A stretch of 36,293 bases of DNA from Chloroflexota bacterium. GTDB taxonomy: Bacteria; Chloroflexota; Anaerolineae; Aggregatilineales; J027. Shown piece by piece: positions 25,909-36,169 of this stretch (positions are counted from its first letter, which is position 1; the number at the start of each line of letters is the position of its first letter). The translations under genes were made by a program, and so were the position numbers. The stretch is from contig JAKEEQ010000100.1 in the NCBI GenBank assembly GCA_022616515.1, forward strand, positions 1 through 36,293. Reading direction: 5' to 3'. Under the pieces are notes generated by a model. That model saw only the letters and a list, made by a program, of their open reading frames with translations. It was not told the DNA's origin and ran no database searches.

Positions 25909-28601
25909 AGATGGGCCTCCTGAACGGGCGGTGGTGGTGCATCGAGGGGTAACTGTACCACAAAGCGAAGGCCGCCTTCTGGAATGTTTTGGGCAGTGAG
26001 TTTGCCACCATGGGCCTCAACCAACCCGCGACAGATGGATAAGCCCAGTCCGGTGCCTCCTGTTGCTGTGCCCGGCACACGATAGAATTTGTTAAATATA
26101 CGCTCTAAATCGTCTGGCGGGATGCCCGGACCTGTGTCACTGATGACAATATGCAGCGAATCCTTTGCCATGAAAGCTTCAACAATCACTTCAGTTCCCG
26201 GCGCGGTATAGTTGCAGGCGTTATCTAACAAGTTGACGATCACCTGTTCAATCAACACAAAGTCTGCCCTGATCAGCGGCAGATCAGAGGGTACGTGAAT
26301 ATGCAATGGGCGTTCCTCAAAGCACTTCCACATGCGTTGAACCGCAACCCCTATAATATCACCGGCATCACACCAGTCACGCTTTAGCTCTAACCGCCCA
26401 CTCTCCAAACGGGACATGTCCAGCAGGTTTTCGACCAGCCGGTTGAGACGCCCGGCAGCCGCTTGAATATCTTCAACCAACTCATGACGTGATATTTCGT
26501 TCGTAATCGTTCGCGAATCGAGCAAACTACTGGCCGCGCCGGTGATCGCCGCAATCGGTGTACGCAGTTCATGAGAGATGGAGTTCAGCAACGTCGTATA
26601 CAATCGTTCAGATTCGTGCAGCATGGCGGACTGCGCGGCAGCCTCATCCAACATCTCACGTTCAATCACAAGCGCGACCTGACTGATAAATGTTTGGAGA
26701 AGGACTTCCTGCTCAAATGTTAGCCGTGTCTTATCACGAGTGCGAATGCCTATCACTCCGACCGTCCGATCCGGCGTAAGCAGCGGAAAGTATTGAGCCG
26801 AAGCCAGCGGTAAGGTATCGGTGAACAGGCCAGCCGATTTACGATTGTGATACGTCCACAAAGCCACCGCATAATCCTTTTCATCAATCTGAAGCGTACT
26901 ACACCGATGGGATTGGCGGGCCAGTTCAAGTCCGTCGGTCAGTATTACCGTTACCTGAGCATCAAAAATTCGCCCAATCTGCGTAACCGTCGTTTGCAGG
27001 ACATCCTCCATCGTCACGGCGGACGCTGTATCATGGGCAAGCGTATAAAGAGCCATTGTACGCTCCGCATGAGCACGAGCCTGCCGCTCTTGACGACGAA
27101 TGCGGGCGGTCAGATTGCCAGTAAAAAGCGCAATGGCAAAATATAGGATGAGCACAATAGTATCCTGAACCTGAGACACTTCAAAGGTCAGCCGCGGTTC
27201 GATGAACAGAAAGTTCCACGAGATAGCACTGGCAGCAGCGGCCAGAAGTGCCGGGCCGCGCCCCAGATACACAGCAATGAGCAGCACCGCCAGCAGTTCC
27301 GTCAAGCCGACGGCTTGATAACCGACCCACGGCCATATGGTTCCAGCCAGCAGGTCAAGGCCAGTGACAATGCCAACAATCAGGAGTGCCATCGCATATT
27401 GAGGCCACGTGGAGTGTCGTTCGGCACTGGTGAGCATTCTGTCAGGAGATTGTTCAGACTCCGGTTTATCACCCGTCACCACATAAATATCAATATCGCC
27501 GCTGGTACGGATCAGGCGGTCAACCATTGAACTGCCCGGAAAAAAGCGCTGCAACGAATTCTGACGGGGTTTGCCGATGACAATCTGCGTCACATTACGT
27601 TGTTTGGCTGCATGCAGCAGTGAGTCAACAATATTCTCACCGGCGGCGGTCACTATTTCTCCACCCAGACTGCGGACCAAATCAAGATTATGCGCCAACC
27701 TTTCCCGTGCAGCAGGTGTCAGAACCTGTTGTGTTTCTACATAAACCCCGATCCAGGGGGCTTCAAGATTATAGGCCATGCGTCTGGTCCAGCGAATCAA
27801 TTGTTCGGAGAAGGGGCTGGGACCAACCGCCACCATCAACCGTTCCCGCGATTTCCACGGCCCGGCAATATGTTTGAGCTGCATGTAATCCTGTAGCTTA
27901 TGGTCCACATGTTCAGCCGTCAGGCGCAGTGCCATCTCACGCAGAGCTGTCAGATTGCCGGTGCGAAAGAAGTTATTCGCCGCGACTTCAACCCGTTCCG
28001 GGGTATACACCTTTCCTTCTGCCAGCCGCTTGCGTAAATCTTCCGGCGACAGGTCAATCAGTTCAATTTCGTCAGCCAGGTCAAGAATCGAGTCGGGTAC
28101 CCGCTCGTGAACGGTGATGCCTGTAATTTGCCTGACCGCATCAGCCCGGCTCTCAAAGTGCTGAACATTGACCGTCGTCCAGACATCAATATCTGCTTCC
28201 AGTAATTCGATAATATCTTGAAATCGTTTGGCATGGCGCACCCCCGGCGCATTGGTATGGGCCAGTTCATCGACCAGCACCAGTTCTGGATGTCGCGCCA
28301 GCACAGCATCCAGATCCATCTCCTCTAATTGTGTACCCCGATAGCTAAGGGTCTGGCGTGGGATGACTTCCAACCCGGCTAACAGTCCTTCGGTTTCTTC
28401 ACGTCCATGTGTTTCGATATAGCCCACCACCACATCTACACCTTCAGCCTGCCGCTCACGAGCAGTTTCCAGCATGGCGTAGGTTTTTCCCACGCCCGCT
28501 GCCATGCCAAAGAAAATCTTGAGTTTGCCGCGCTGCTGGCGTGCCGCGTCCTTCTGGACGGCTGCCAGCAGGCTGTCAGGATCAGGCCGGTACTCGTTCA
28601 T
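25905..28601 (-). CDS. kdpD: KdpD sensor histidine kinase (KdpD-N, USP, DUF4118, GAF-like, HisKA, HATPase)
   Basis: GKLKIFFGMAAGVGKTYAMLETARERQAEGVDVVVGYIETHGR, LVDELAHTNAPGVRHAKRFQDI, SHELRTPIAAITGAASSLL, HATPase motifs. Confidence 0.96.
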   Translation of the reverse strand: MNEYRPDPDSLLAAVQKDAARQQRGKLKIFFGMAAGVGKTYAMLETARERQAEGVDVVVGYIETHGREETEGLLAGLEVIPRQTLSYRGTQLEEMDLDAVLARHPELVLVDELAHTNAPGVRHAKRFQDIIELLEADIDVWTTVNVQHFESRADAVRQITGITVHERVPDSILDLADEIELIDLSPEDLRKRLAEGKVYTPERVEVAANNFFRTGNLTALREMALRLTAEHVDHKLQDYMQLKHIAGPWKSRERLMVAVGPSPFSEQLIRWTRRMAYNLEAPWIGVYVETQQVLTPAARERLAHNLDLVRSLGGEIVTAAGENIVDSLLHAAKQRNVTQIVIGKPRQNSLQRFFPGSSMVDRLIRTSGDIDIYVVTGDKPESEQSPDRMLTSAERHSTWPQYAMALLIVGIVTGLDLLAGTIWPWVGYQAVGLTELLAVLLIAVYLGRGPALLAAAASAISWNFLFIEPRLTFEVSQVQDTIVLILYFAIALFTGNLTARIRRQERQARAHAERTMALYTLAHDTASAVTMEDVLQTTVTQIGRIFDAQVTVILTDGLELARQSHRCSTLQIDEKDYAVALWTYHNRKSAGLFTDTLPLASAQYFPLLTPDRTVGVIGIRTRDKTRLTFEQEVLLQTFISQVALVIEREMLDEAAAQSAMLHESERLYTTLLNSISHELRTPIAAITGAASSLLDSRTITNEISRHELVEDIQAAAGRLNRLVENLLDMSRLESGRLELKRDWCDAGDIIGVAVQRMWKCFEERPLHIHVPSDLPLIRADFVLIEQVIVNLLDNACNYTAPGTEVIVEAFMAKDSLHIVISDTGPGIPPDDLERIFNKFYRVPGTATGGTGLGLSICRGLVEAHGGKLTAQNIPEGGLRFVVQLPLDAPPPPVQEAHL

Positions 28602-28604
28602 GGT

Positions 28605-29195
28605 TTATTCCAGTGCATCCAGTGCTATATTCAAGCGCAACACATTCACACGCGGCTCACCCAGAAAGCCCAACTGAGGCTTCTCCACATAACGCTCCAC
28701 CAGATCGGCCACCTGCTCTCTATCCAGATCACGCGCTTCTGCAACGCGGTCAATTTGCAGACGCGCTGCCGCTGGACTGATGTGCGGGTCCAGTCCGCTG
28801 CCGGATGCGAATAACATCTCAGCGGGCACGTCAACTGAATCTGGTAGGTCATTAGCATCAACAAAAGCTGTTTGTCTTTCAGTCACCAGTGTATCGAGCG
28901 TCTCATTGGTTACGCCATAATTGGTTGCACCGGATGATCCCAATGCTTCCAGATTTGACCCCTGCATATAATCCACTGCCGACGGACGCCACCAGAAATA
29001 CCGGGGATCATCACTCTGCTGTCCGACCAGCTCCGAACCAACGATGATGCCGTCAACCTCGATTAAACTTCCATTCGCCTCGCGAGCGAAAAAGACCTGT
29101 CCGCCTACCGTAACCAACAGCGGGTAAATTACCCCGACCAGCAGCGTCAATACAATTAATGCCCGTACAGCAGGTAAGATTGCTTTGACCATCAT
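28605..29195 (-). CDS. kdpC: K+-transporting ATPase subunit C
   Basis: LVGVIYPLLVTVGGQVFFAREANGSLIEVDGIIVGSELVGQ... GSGLDPHISPAAARLQIDRVAEAR. Confidence 0.96.
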   Translation of the reverse strand: MMVKAILPAVRALIVLTLLVGVIYPLLVTVGGQVFFAREANGSLIEVDGIIVGSELVGQQSDDPRYFWWRPSAVDYMQGSNLEALGSSGATNYGVTNETLDTLVTERQTAFVDANDLPDSVDVPAEMLFASGSGLDPHISPAAARLQIDRVAEARDLDREQVADLVERYVEKPQLGFLGEPRVNVLRLNIALDALE

Positions 29196-29207
29196 GGTTT
29201 CTCCTTT

Positions 29208-31322
29208 CTATGCTAACCCAAGTAGACTAACCAGTACATCAATGAGCTTGATACCCACGAACGGCACAATCAAACCACCCAGTCCAAAAATCAGCAGATT
29301 GCGGCGCAGGACAGCCGCTGCTCCCATCGCCTGATAACCAACCCCACGCAGGGCTAAAGGAATGAGCGCAATGATCACCAGCGCATTAAAGATAATGGCG
29401 CTAAGAATGGCACTCTGGGGCGATGACAACTGCATGATGTTTAAGTCGGCGAGTGGCCCTGACTCGTTCGAGTTAAGTGCATAAAGGCTGGCAAACAGGG
29501 CAGGCAGAATAGCGAAATATTTGGCGACATCGTTGGCGACACTGAAGGTGGTCAATGCCCCGCGTGTCATTAACAACTGCTTGCCGATTTCCACTACTTC
29601 GATGAGTTTGGTCGGGTCGCTGTCCAGGTCAACCATATTACCAGCTTCACGGGCAGCCTGGGTTCCGGTGTTCATGGCAACGCCCACATCAGACTGCGCC
29701 AGTGCCGGAGCATCATTGGTTCCATCGCCTGTCATGGCGACCAGATGCCCGTTAGCCTGCTCCTTGCGGATGCGTTTCAACTTATCTTCGGGGGTGGCCT
29801 CTGCCATAAAGTCATCAACGCCCGCTTCAGCAGCAATTGCGGCAGCGGTCAGCGGGTTGTCTCCTGTGATCATGATGGTGCGGATGCCCATGGCCCGTAG
29901 CTGCGCAAAGCGCTCTTTAATGCCGCCTTTCACGATGTCTTTCAGTTCAATGACGCCTAACACCCGGTCATTTTCAGCCACGACCAGCGGTGTACCACCG
30001 GTGCGGGCAATTTTATCCACGATACTGTGAACACTATCTGGAAAGCGTCCACCCTGTTCCCCAACATAGCGCTGGATGGCATCGGCTGCCCCCTTACGGA
30101 TCTGGTGAGTCGGGCCACCATTGGCACCGGGGAAATTCACCCCGCTCATGCGAGTCTGAGCGCTGAAGGGCACAAACTCGGCCTGAAGATGGGTCATATC
30201 CCGTTCACGAATGTTAAACTGCTTCTTAGCGAGGACGACAATAGAGCGACCTTCCGGTGTCTCGTCGGCCAGTGAGGACAGTTGCGCCGCATCGGCGAGA
30301 CGCTCTAACCCTACACCATCGGCGCTGATAAACGAGGTTGCCATCCGGTTTCCCAATGTGATGGTCCCGGTTTTATCCAGCAACAGCACATCAACATCGC
30401 CTGCCGCTTCAACAGCCCGACCACTGGTTGCCAGCACATTACGCTGGATCATCCGGTCCATCCCACTGATACCTATGGCACTCAGCAGCCCGCCGATAGT
30501 GGTCGGGATGAGACACACCAGCAGGGCAATCAGAATCGGGATGGTGGCTGCCGTTTCGCCGACCTGACCAGCTTCGGCCTCGCTGTACTGGACAAAAGCT
30601 CGCAGTGAGACGACCACCAGTAGAAAAATGATCGTCAAACCGGACAACAAAATGGTCAGAGCAATCTCATTCGGCGTCTTCTGGCGCTGTGCACCTTCCA
30701 CCAGTGCAATCATGCGGTCCAGAAAGGTATTGCCCTGCTCGGAAGTAATTCGTACCACAATGCGATCACTGAGGACGCGCGTACCGCCTGTCACTGCGCT
30801 GCGATCACCACCGCTCTCACGAATCACGGGAGCCGACTCGCCGGTAATGGCCGACTCATCGACACTTGCCACACCCTCTACAACCTCACCGTCGCCGGGG
30901 ATTTGGTCCCCAGCCTCACACACAACCAGATCACCCGGTTTGAGTTGGGTGGCCGGGATTTGTTCTTCCTTTCCGTCAATCCGGCCAATGAGTTTGCGGG
31001 CCATCATTTGGGTGCGTGTCTTGCGCAGTGCGTCAGCCTGAGCCTTGCCGCGCCCTTCGGCCATTGCCTCGGCAAAATTTGCAAATGCCACCGTAAACCA
31101 CAGCCAGAGCGCAATTTGCAGGTTAAAACTCAGGTCATCAGTTGGGCCGGAGATGAGATTGTCGATGACAATGACCGTCGTCATCGCTGCGCCGACTTCC
31201 ACCACAAACATGACCGGATTCTTCAACATGGTGCGTGGGTCAAGTTTCCACAATGCCTCGACCACAGCCCGGCGCACAATTGGTCCATCAAATAGCGGAC
31301 GTGCTTTTGTTTCCATCGCCAT
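29208..31322 (-). CDS. kdpB: K+-transporting ATPase subunit B
   Basis: P-type ATPase [49 protein letters not shown]; KdpB-specific start. Confidence 0.97.
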   Translation of the reverse strand: MAMETKARPLFDGPIVRRAVVEALWKLDPRTMLKNPVMFVVEVGAAMTTVIVIDNLISGPTDDLSFNLQIALWLWFTVAFANFAEAMAEGRGKAQADALRKTRTQMMARKLIGRIDGKEEQIPATQLKPGDLVVCEAGDQIPGDGEVVEGVASVDESAITGESAPVIRESGGDRSAVTGGTRVLSDRIVVRITSEQGNTFLDRMIALVEGAQRQKTPNEIALTILLSGLTIIFLLVVVSLRAFVQYSEAEAGQVGETAATIPILIALLVCLIPTTIGGLLSAIGISGMDRMIQRNVLATSGRAVEAAGDVDVLLLDKTGTITLGNRMATSFISADGVGLERLADAAQLSSLADETPEGRSIVVLAKKQFNIRERDMTHLQAEFVPFSAQTRMSGVNFPGANGGPTHQIRKGAADAIQRYVGEQGGRFPDSVHSIVDKIARTGGTPLVVAENDRVLGVIELKDIVKGGIKERFAQLRAMGIRTIMITGDNPLTAAAIAAEAGVDDFMAEATPEDKLKRIRKEQANGHLVAMTGDGTNDAPALAQSDVGVAMNTGTQAAREAGNMVDLDSDPTKLIEVVEIGKQLLMTRGALTTFSVANDVAKYFAILPALFASLYALNSNESGPLADLNIMQLSSPQSAILSAIIFNALVIIALIPLALRGVGYQAMGAAAVLRRNLLIFGLGGLIVPFVGIKLIDVLVSLLGLA

Positions 31323-31330
31323 CTAGCTCC

Positions 31331-33022
31331 TTAAAATGTCTGTCCAGCGTCCATCAACAGATGTTCCACAATCGGTCCCAGACTCAACGCCGGGAAGAAG
31401 GTCAACGCACCAACAATCAAAATCACACTGATGAGCAGGATAATAAAGAGCGGTGTGTCCGTCGGGAAAGTGCCCGGCGATGGCGGTGCTACTCGTTTTT
31501 TGACCATACTCCCCGCAATTGCCAGTGCTGGTAAAATGATGCCGAAGCGCCCTATCCAGATGGCAATGCCGATCAAGATCGTGTAGAAGGGTGTGCTGGC
31601 GTCCAGACCGGCAAAGGCACTACCGTTATTGCCCGCCCCGGAGGAAAAGCCATACAGGATTTCTGTTAGGCCATGAGGTCCCATATTCGTGCGGCTGTCC
31701 AGCCCGGCATCTGTTACTGAAGCCAGTGCCGAAAACAGCAGAATAGAGGCACTCGGCAGCAAGATAGCCGTAATCGCCAGTTTCACCTCGCGTGCTTCAA
31801 TTTTCTTGCCCAGATATTCGGGGGTACGCCCCACCATCAAACCCGCCAGAAATACTGTCAATATCACGAAGATCAACATACCGTATAATCCGGCCCCGAC
31901 TCCGCCGAAAATGATCTCACCCAGCATGATATTCAACAGAGCTATACCGCCGGTGAGCGGTGCAAAACTGCTGTGCATGGCATTAACCGAGCCATTTGAG
32001 GCAGCGGTCGTGGCGGCTCCCCACAACATACTGTTGGTGATACCATGCCGGGTTTCCTTACCCTCCATGACGCCCGTCACATCGTAAACAGAGTTATGCT
32101 GGTACTCGCTGACCAGCATGATTGACAGGCCAACGATGAACAGGATAAGCATCGCGGCGAAGATCACCCAACCCTGTCGCACCGATCCCACCATTTTGCC
32201 GTAGGTGTAGGTCAACGCGGCGGGAATGAGCAAAATAGCAAACATTTCCAGAAAATTGCTTAGCGGGGTGGGATTTTCATAAGGGTGGGTGCTGTTGGTG
32301 TTAAAGAACCCACCGCCGTTGGTGCCAAGCTGTTTGATGGCAATCTGTGAGGCGGCTGGCCCCTGCGGCAGCAGTTGGCTTTCCCCGGAAAGCGTGGTCG
32401 CCGGAACATAATCGTCAAAATTCTGGACCACTCCCTGACTTACCAGAAGAACGGCCAGAATCAGGCTTAATGGCAGCAGAATATAGAGTGTGCTGCGTAC
32501 CAGATCGACCCAGAAGTTGCCGATTGTCTCGCCACTTCGTCTTGCCAGCCCCCGTGTCATCGCAATGACGACAGCAATGCCGGTAGCGGCGCTGACAAAG
32601 TTTTGCACATTTAACCCCATCATCTGGGTGAGATAGCTTACCGTTGTTTCACCGCCATACGCCTGCCAGTTGGTGTTGGTCATAAAACTGGTGGCAGTAT
32701 TGAACGCCAGCAAGGGTTCCACAGATGGCAGTTTTGCCGGGTTCAGCGGCAATACTCCCTGAAACAGTTGCAGCAAAAACAGGATAATGAAGCCCAGAAT
32801 GTTAAACGCTAGCAGCGCAAAAGTATACTGCTGCCAGTTTTGTTCGTCGTTGGGATTAGTTCCAATGAGGCGATACAATCCATTTTCCAATGGACGTATG
32901 ATGGGTGTCAGCAGAGTTTTATCGCCCACAAACACCTTCGCCATGTATCCACCCAGCAGCGGGACACATAAAATGAGCAGCACCAGATAGACACCTATCT
33001 GCACGAATTCAAGCGTACCCAT
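31331..33022 (-). CDS. kdpA: K+-transporting ATPase subunit A
   Basis: QQYTFALLAFNILGF, LPLNPAKLPSVEPLLAFNTATSFMTNTNWQAYGGE, KQLGTNGGGFFNTNSTHPYENPTPLSNF. Confidence 0.97.
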   Translation of the reverse strand: MGTLEFVQIGVYLVLLILCVPLLGGYMAKVFVGDKTLLTPIIRPLENGLYRLIGTNPNDEQNWQQYTFALLAFNILGFIILFLLQLFQGVLPLNPAKLPSVEPLLAFNTATSFMTNTNWQAYGGETTVSYLTQMMGLNVQNFVSAATGIAVVIAMTRGLARRSGETIGNFWVDLVRSTLYILLPLSLILAVLLVSQGVVQNFDDYVPATTLSGESQLLPQGPAASQIAIKQLGTNGGGFFNTNSTHPYENPTPLSNFLEMFAILLIPAALTYTYGKMVGSVRQGWVIFAAMLILFIVGLSIMLVSEYQHNSVYDVTGVMEGKETRHGITNSMLWGAATTAASNGSVNAMHSSFAPLTGGIALLNIMLGEIIFGGVGAGLYGMLIFVILTVFLAGLMVGRTPEYLGKKIEAREVKLAITAILLPSASILLFSALASVTDAGLDSRTNMGPHGLTEILYGFSSGAGNNGSAFAGLDASTPFYTILIGIAIWIGRFGIILPALAIAGSMVKKRVAPPSPGTFPTDTPLFIILLISVILIVGALTFFPALSLGPIVEHLLMDAGQTF

Positions 33023-33024
33023 TT

Positions 33025-33108
33025 TCAGAACCTCTCTGGATAGATCAATGAATACACCAGATAAATCAAAAGCCCCAGCGCAATGAGACCGGTAATGATT
33101 AAACTCAT
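33025..33108 (-). CDS. kdpF: K+-transporting ATPase small subunit F (27 aa, missing from the ORF track)
   Basis: Minus strand ATGAGTTTAATC...GAGAGGTTCTGA gives MSLIITGLIALGLLIYLVYSLIYPERF*, a single TM with the KdpF-like YPERF end, 2 nt before the kdpA ATG. Confidence 0.9.
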   Translation of the reverse strand: MSLIITGLIALGLLIYLVYSLIYPERF

Positions 33109-33222
33109 AACTTATACTCCGTGATTACTTCACTGTACTCACCATTATTCCGAAGAAAAGGTCAAAACTGGCTCAAAGAATGGCTTCAGGGCGTAAGGAA
33201 AGTATCAAAATCATGGAGAGTG

Positions 33223-34617
33223 ATGACGGTGCGATATACAATAGGGTTGAATGTGGCTGAAGGATTCATCGTCTTGCGAAAGTATATAACGGTCGGCATT
33301 AGTTTAATTGGGATTACACTGCTGGCATGGGTGCTGCGTGATAGGCTGACGCTGGCAAACTTTGCCATGATCTATATCCTCGTTGTACTGCTGATCGCCA
33401 TCCGGTTGGGAACGATTGCAGCGATGAGCGCGGCCTTTATCAGCTTTCTGTCCATCAATTTCTTCCTGACACAGCCGTATTACACGTTTATCGTCGCCGA
33501 TTCGCGGGATGTCATTGAGCTGATTGTCTTCATTGTGGTAGCAGCGCTATCGGGCCAGCTCGGTGCACGGGCACGCCAGCAGACGCAAGAAGCACAGCAG
33601 CGTGCCTATGAGCAGGAAATTCTGTATCGCCTGACGGGTTCGATGAATCAGGCTACCGATTTTGAGGCTGTATACAAGGCGTTAACGCAGGTTATGCGCA
33701 AAGACCTGCATGCGCGTCAGGCTTATATTCTTCCTTATGCCAGCGAACCTCGACGCACGGATGAAACCGTTCTTTTTTTACTCTTGCAGGCCCGTGATCG
33801 AATCTATGGGACACTGTGTGTTGCTTTTGACACAGCGCTTTCGACTCAACAACTTCGTTTGCTGCGTACCTGTGCGGCACAGGCTGCCATGGCCTTACAG
33901 CGTATTGAACTCGCCGAAAAGGCACGGGTGAGCCAGCAGTACGAGGAAGCCGACCGGCTGAAGACTGCCATACTGCGTGCGGTTTCCCATGATTTGCGTA
34001 CCCCGATTACCATCATTAAAACGTCTGCCAGCAATCTCCGAACATTAGGCGAGCGTCTTCAAGTAACAGAGCGTGAGGAACTAGCCGCGACTATTGAGAC
34101 TGAAGCCGATCACCTGAACAAACTGATTGGTAACTTGCTCGATTTGTCACGACTTCAGGCCGGGGCGCTGACCCTGAACAGTGAACTCAATTCCCTTGAA
34201 GAGGTTGCGGGTGATGTCGCGGCTCGTATCTGGCAAACAACAGGTCGTGAGCGTATCCAGATAACTTTTCCAGATGATATGCCGCTGGTTGTGTTTGATT
34301 ACGGGTTGATCTTGCAGGCACTGAGCAATTTGATGGACAACGCCCTGCGCTATGAACCTGCCGACTCGCAGATTGAAATTCAGGGCTGCGTCAATCAATC
34401 TGAGGTTCAGCTTAGAGTAATCAATCATGGTGAAGGGATTGCACCGGAAGATCGTGAACACCTCATGGAACCGTTTTATCATGGCGGTGACGGACACATC
34501 GGTCTAGGGCTTCCTATCGCCAAAGGGATCATTGAGGCGCATCATGGATCGCTTTGGCTAGAAGATACACCCGGTGGCGGTGTGACACTGGTTATGGCAT
34601 TGCCACTTGATAGCTGA
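33223..34617 (+). CDS. DUF4118-containing sensor histidine kinase (KdpD C-terminal-like)
   Basis: LANFAMIYILVVLLIAIRLGTIAAMSAAFISFLSINFFLTQPYYTFIVADSRDVIELIVFIVVAALSGQL (DUF4118), SHDLRTPITIIKTSASNL (HisKA), HATPase GHIGLGLPIAKGIIEAHHG. The ORF opens at 33121; the start is uncertain. Confidence 0.9.
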   Translation: MTVRYTIGLNVAEGFIVLRKYITVGISLIGITLLAWVLRDRLTLANFAMIYILVVLLIAIRLGTIAAMSAAFISFLSINFFLTQPYYTFIVADSRDVIELIVFIVVAALSGQLGARARQQTQEAQQRAYEQEILYRLTGSMNQATDFEAVYKALTQVMRKDLHARQAYILPYASEPRRTDETVLFLLLQARDRIYGTLCVAFDTALSTQQLRLLRTCAAQAAMALQRIELAEKARVSQQYEEADRLKTAILRAVSHDLRTPITIIKTSASNLRTLGERLQVTEREELAATIETEADHLNKLIGNLLDLSRLQAGALTLNSELNSLEEVAGDVAARIWQTTGRERIQITFPDDMPLVVFDYGLILQALSNLMDNALRYEPADSQIEIQGCVNQSEVQLRVINHGEGIAPEDREHLMEPFYHGGDGHIGLGLPIAKGIIEAHHGSLWLEDTPGGGVTLVMALPLDS

Positions 34618-34690
34618 GAGGGTGACATTTTTGCACGACACTGCTACATCATGGTCCGCACTGGCCGATGGTTTCGGTTACTTTCCCGCA

Positions 34691-34714
34691 GGACGCCCCG
34701 TTGGGCGTCCCTAC
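34691..34714 (-). repeat. REP-like hairpin GGACGCCCCGTTGGGCGTCC-CTAC
   Basis: The reverse strand reads GTAG-GGACGCCCAACGGGGCGTCC. Confidence 0.7.
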
Positions 34715-34733
34715 GAAATAGCGCGATCCGCGT

Positions 34734-34757
34734 GTAGGGATGTGCAACGGCACGTCC
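34734..34757 (+). repeat. REP-like hairpin GTAG-GGATGTGCAACGGCACGTCC
   Basis: 8-bp stem including one G-U, AACG loop, GTAG leader; inverted relative to 34691-34714. Confidence 0.7.
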
Positions 34758-34858
34758 TCCGCTTGATTGTCACGGGATTTATGATCAGGTTGGTAGTCAT
34801 TATCATCCGCACAGCTTAAAACTGTCACCCATCAACATTTGATAGGAGATGTTCAGGG

Positions 34859-35566
34859 ATGAAATTGAAAATACTGGTCGTTGATGATGAGCCACAGATA
34901 CGCAAACAACTGAAGATTGGTTTGGAGGGTTATGGTTATGATGTGCTCACCACATCCACTGGAGAAGATGCGATTATCCAGACCGCCCAGCAAAAACCAG
35001 ATATGATTATTCTTGATATTTCGCTGGGTTCTGAACCGGATGGCATTGAAGTCTGTCGCCGTCTGCGAGAATGGTCAAAGATCCCCATTATTGTCCTGTC
35101 TGTTCACGGCGAAGACAGGACGAAAGTCGATGCGCTCCATACCGGGGCGGATGACTATTTAACAAAACCATTTAGTATGGTGGAACTTGAAGCACGTATT
35201 CAAGCAGTGTTACGGCGGGTTGCGATAGAGCCGACGACCAACCCGCAGGCCGAAATTCGGGTCGGTGAATTGTATATTAATTTAGCTAACCGTGTTGTGC
35301 AGGTGGGTGGTGAGGATATTCATCTCACACCCACAGAATATGACCTGCTGCGCCTGCTGGCAACCCATCCCGGCAAAGTCCTGACCCATCGCACCATTCT
35401 GCACGAAGTCTGGGGAGGCGAATACAGTGAGATGGCTCATTATGTGCGGGTATACGTCAATCAGCTTCGCAAAAAACTGCGTGAGAATCCATCGCGCAAT
35501 ATTCGTTATATTCTGAACGAACCGGGTGTGGGCTACCGGTTTATCAGTTCCGAAACCGTTCCCTGA
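34859..35566 (+). CDS. OmpR/KdpE-family response regulator
   Basis: ILVVDDEPQIRKQLKIGLEGYGYDV, LDISLGSEPDGIEVCRRLREW, winged helix LTPTEYDLLRLLATHPGKVLTHRTILHEVWGGEY. Confidence 0.93.
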   Translation: MKLKILVVDDEPQIRKQLKIGLEGYGYDVLTTSTGEDAIIQTAQQKPDMIILDISLGSEPDGIEVCRRLREWSKIPIIVLSVHGEDRTKVDALHTGADDYLTKPFSMVELEARIQAVLRRVAIEPTTNPQAEIRVGELYINLANRVVQVGGEDIHLTPTEYDLLRLLATHPGKVLTHRTILHEVWGGEYSEMAHYVRVYVNQLRKKLRENPSRNIRYILNEPGVGYRFISSETVP

Positions 35567-35659
35567 TAAAATTTTTACGCCGATTCGTTAAACCATTGTC
35601 CCGTTCTTGATACCTCAAGATGTACGCTGAAAATAAATGAGTGAACTTGAGGACCCATC

Positions 35660-36163
35660 ATGAAGACCATTATCGTTCATATGTCAGATGAAGCGTGGAC
35701 TCTGGAAGCTATGCATCTTGCCAGTGCACTGGCAAGAAATATCAATGGCAAAATTGTCTTATTGCGGCTGGTGTTAGCCAACAACCCCGGCTTGTTAGGG
35801 TGGGGTGTCGCACCACCGACAACGGTTGAACAACGCCAGATTAAAGACTACGCCGCTGTCGCTGAAGACTACGGCGTGGAATTCTGGGTACAACCAATGC
35901 AGTTCATCACGCTGGAAGGTGCTCTGGTGCAGGCAGCAGCGGCACTCGATGCTACTTTCCTCTTTGCCCACATTGCCCATCGTCAGGTTTCCTGGTGGCG
36001 GCGTTTTCGCGTATGGAATCTGAAACGCCAGCTTCATAACTGTTGTTTATACACATTGTATGAGGACCAGCCCCTTAGCGTCAATGTGCCAATGTCCCCG
36101 GCAGAATGGGAACAGCAGCATGATCATGCGGAAGTCGCCTCAACAATGTCGTACAAATCGTAA
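35660..36163 (+). CDS. Universal-stress-protein-like protein
   Basis: MKTIIVHMSDEAWTLEAMHLASALARNINGKIVLLRLVLANNPG resembles a USP N-terminal beta-alpha unit; the rest is divergent. Confidence 0.55.
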   Translation: MKTIIVHMSDEAWTLEAMHLASALARNINGKIVLLRLVLANNPGLLGWGVAPPTTVEQRQIKDYAAVAEDYGVEFWVQPMQFITLEGALVQAAAALDATFLFAHIAHRQVSWWRRFRVWNLKRQLHNCCLYTLYEDQPLSVNVPMSPAEWEQQHDHAEVASTMSYKS

Positions 36164-36169
36164 GACCAG

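Noticed and set aside
29521-30030. 169-aa plus-strand ORF opposite kdpB
   Set aside because: Antisense of a conserved P-type ATPase; no start signal or family pattern.
1119-34757. Claim that the REP-like family is mobilised by a RAYT in this window
   Set aside because: No Y1-HUH transposase ORF is visible here; this requires the rest of the genome.
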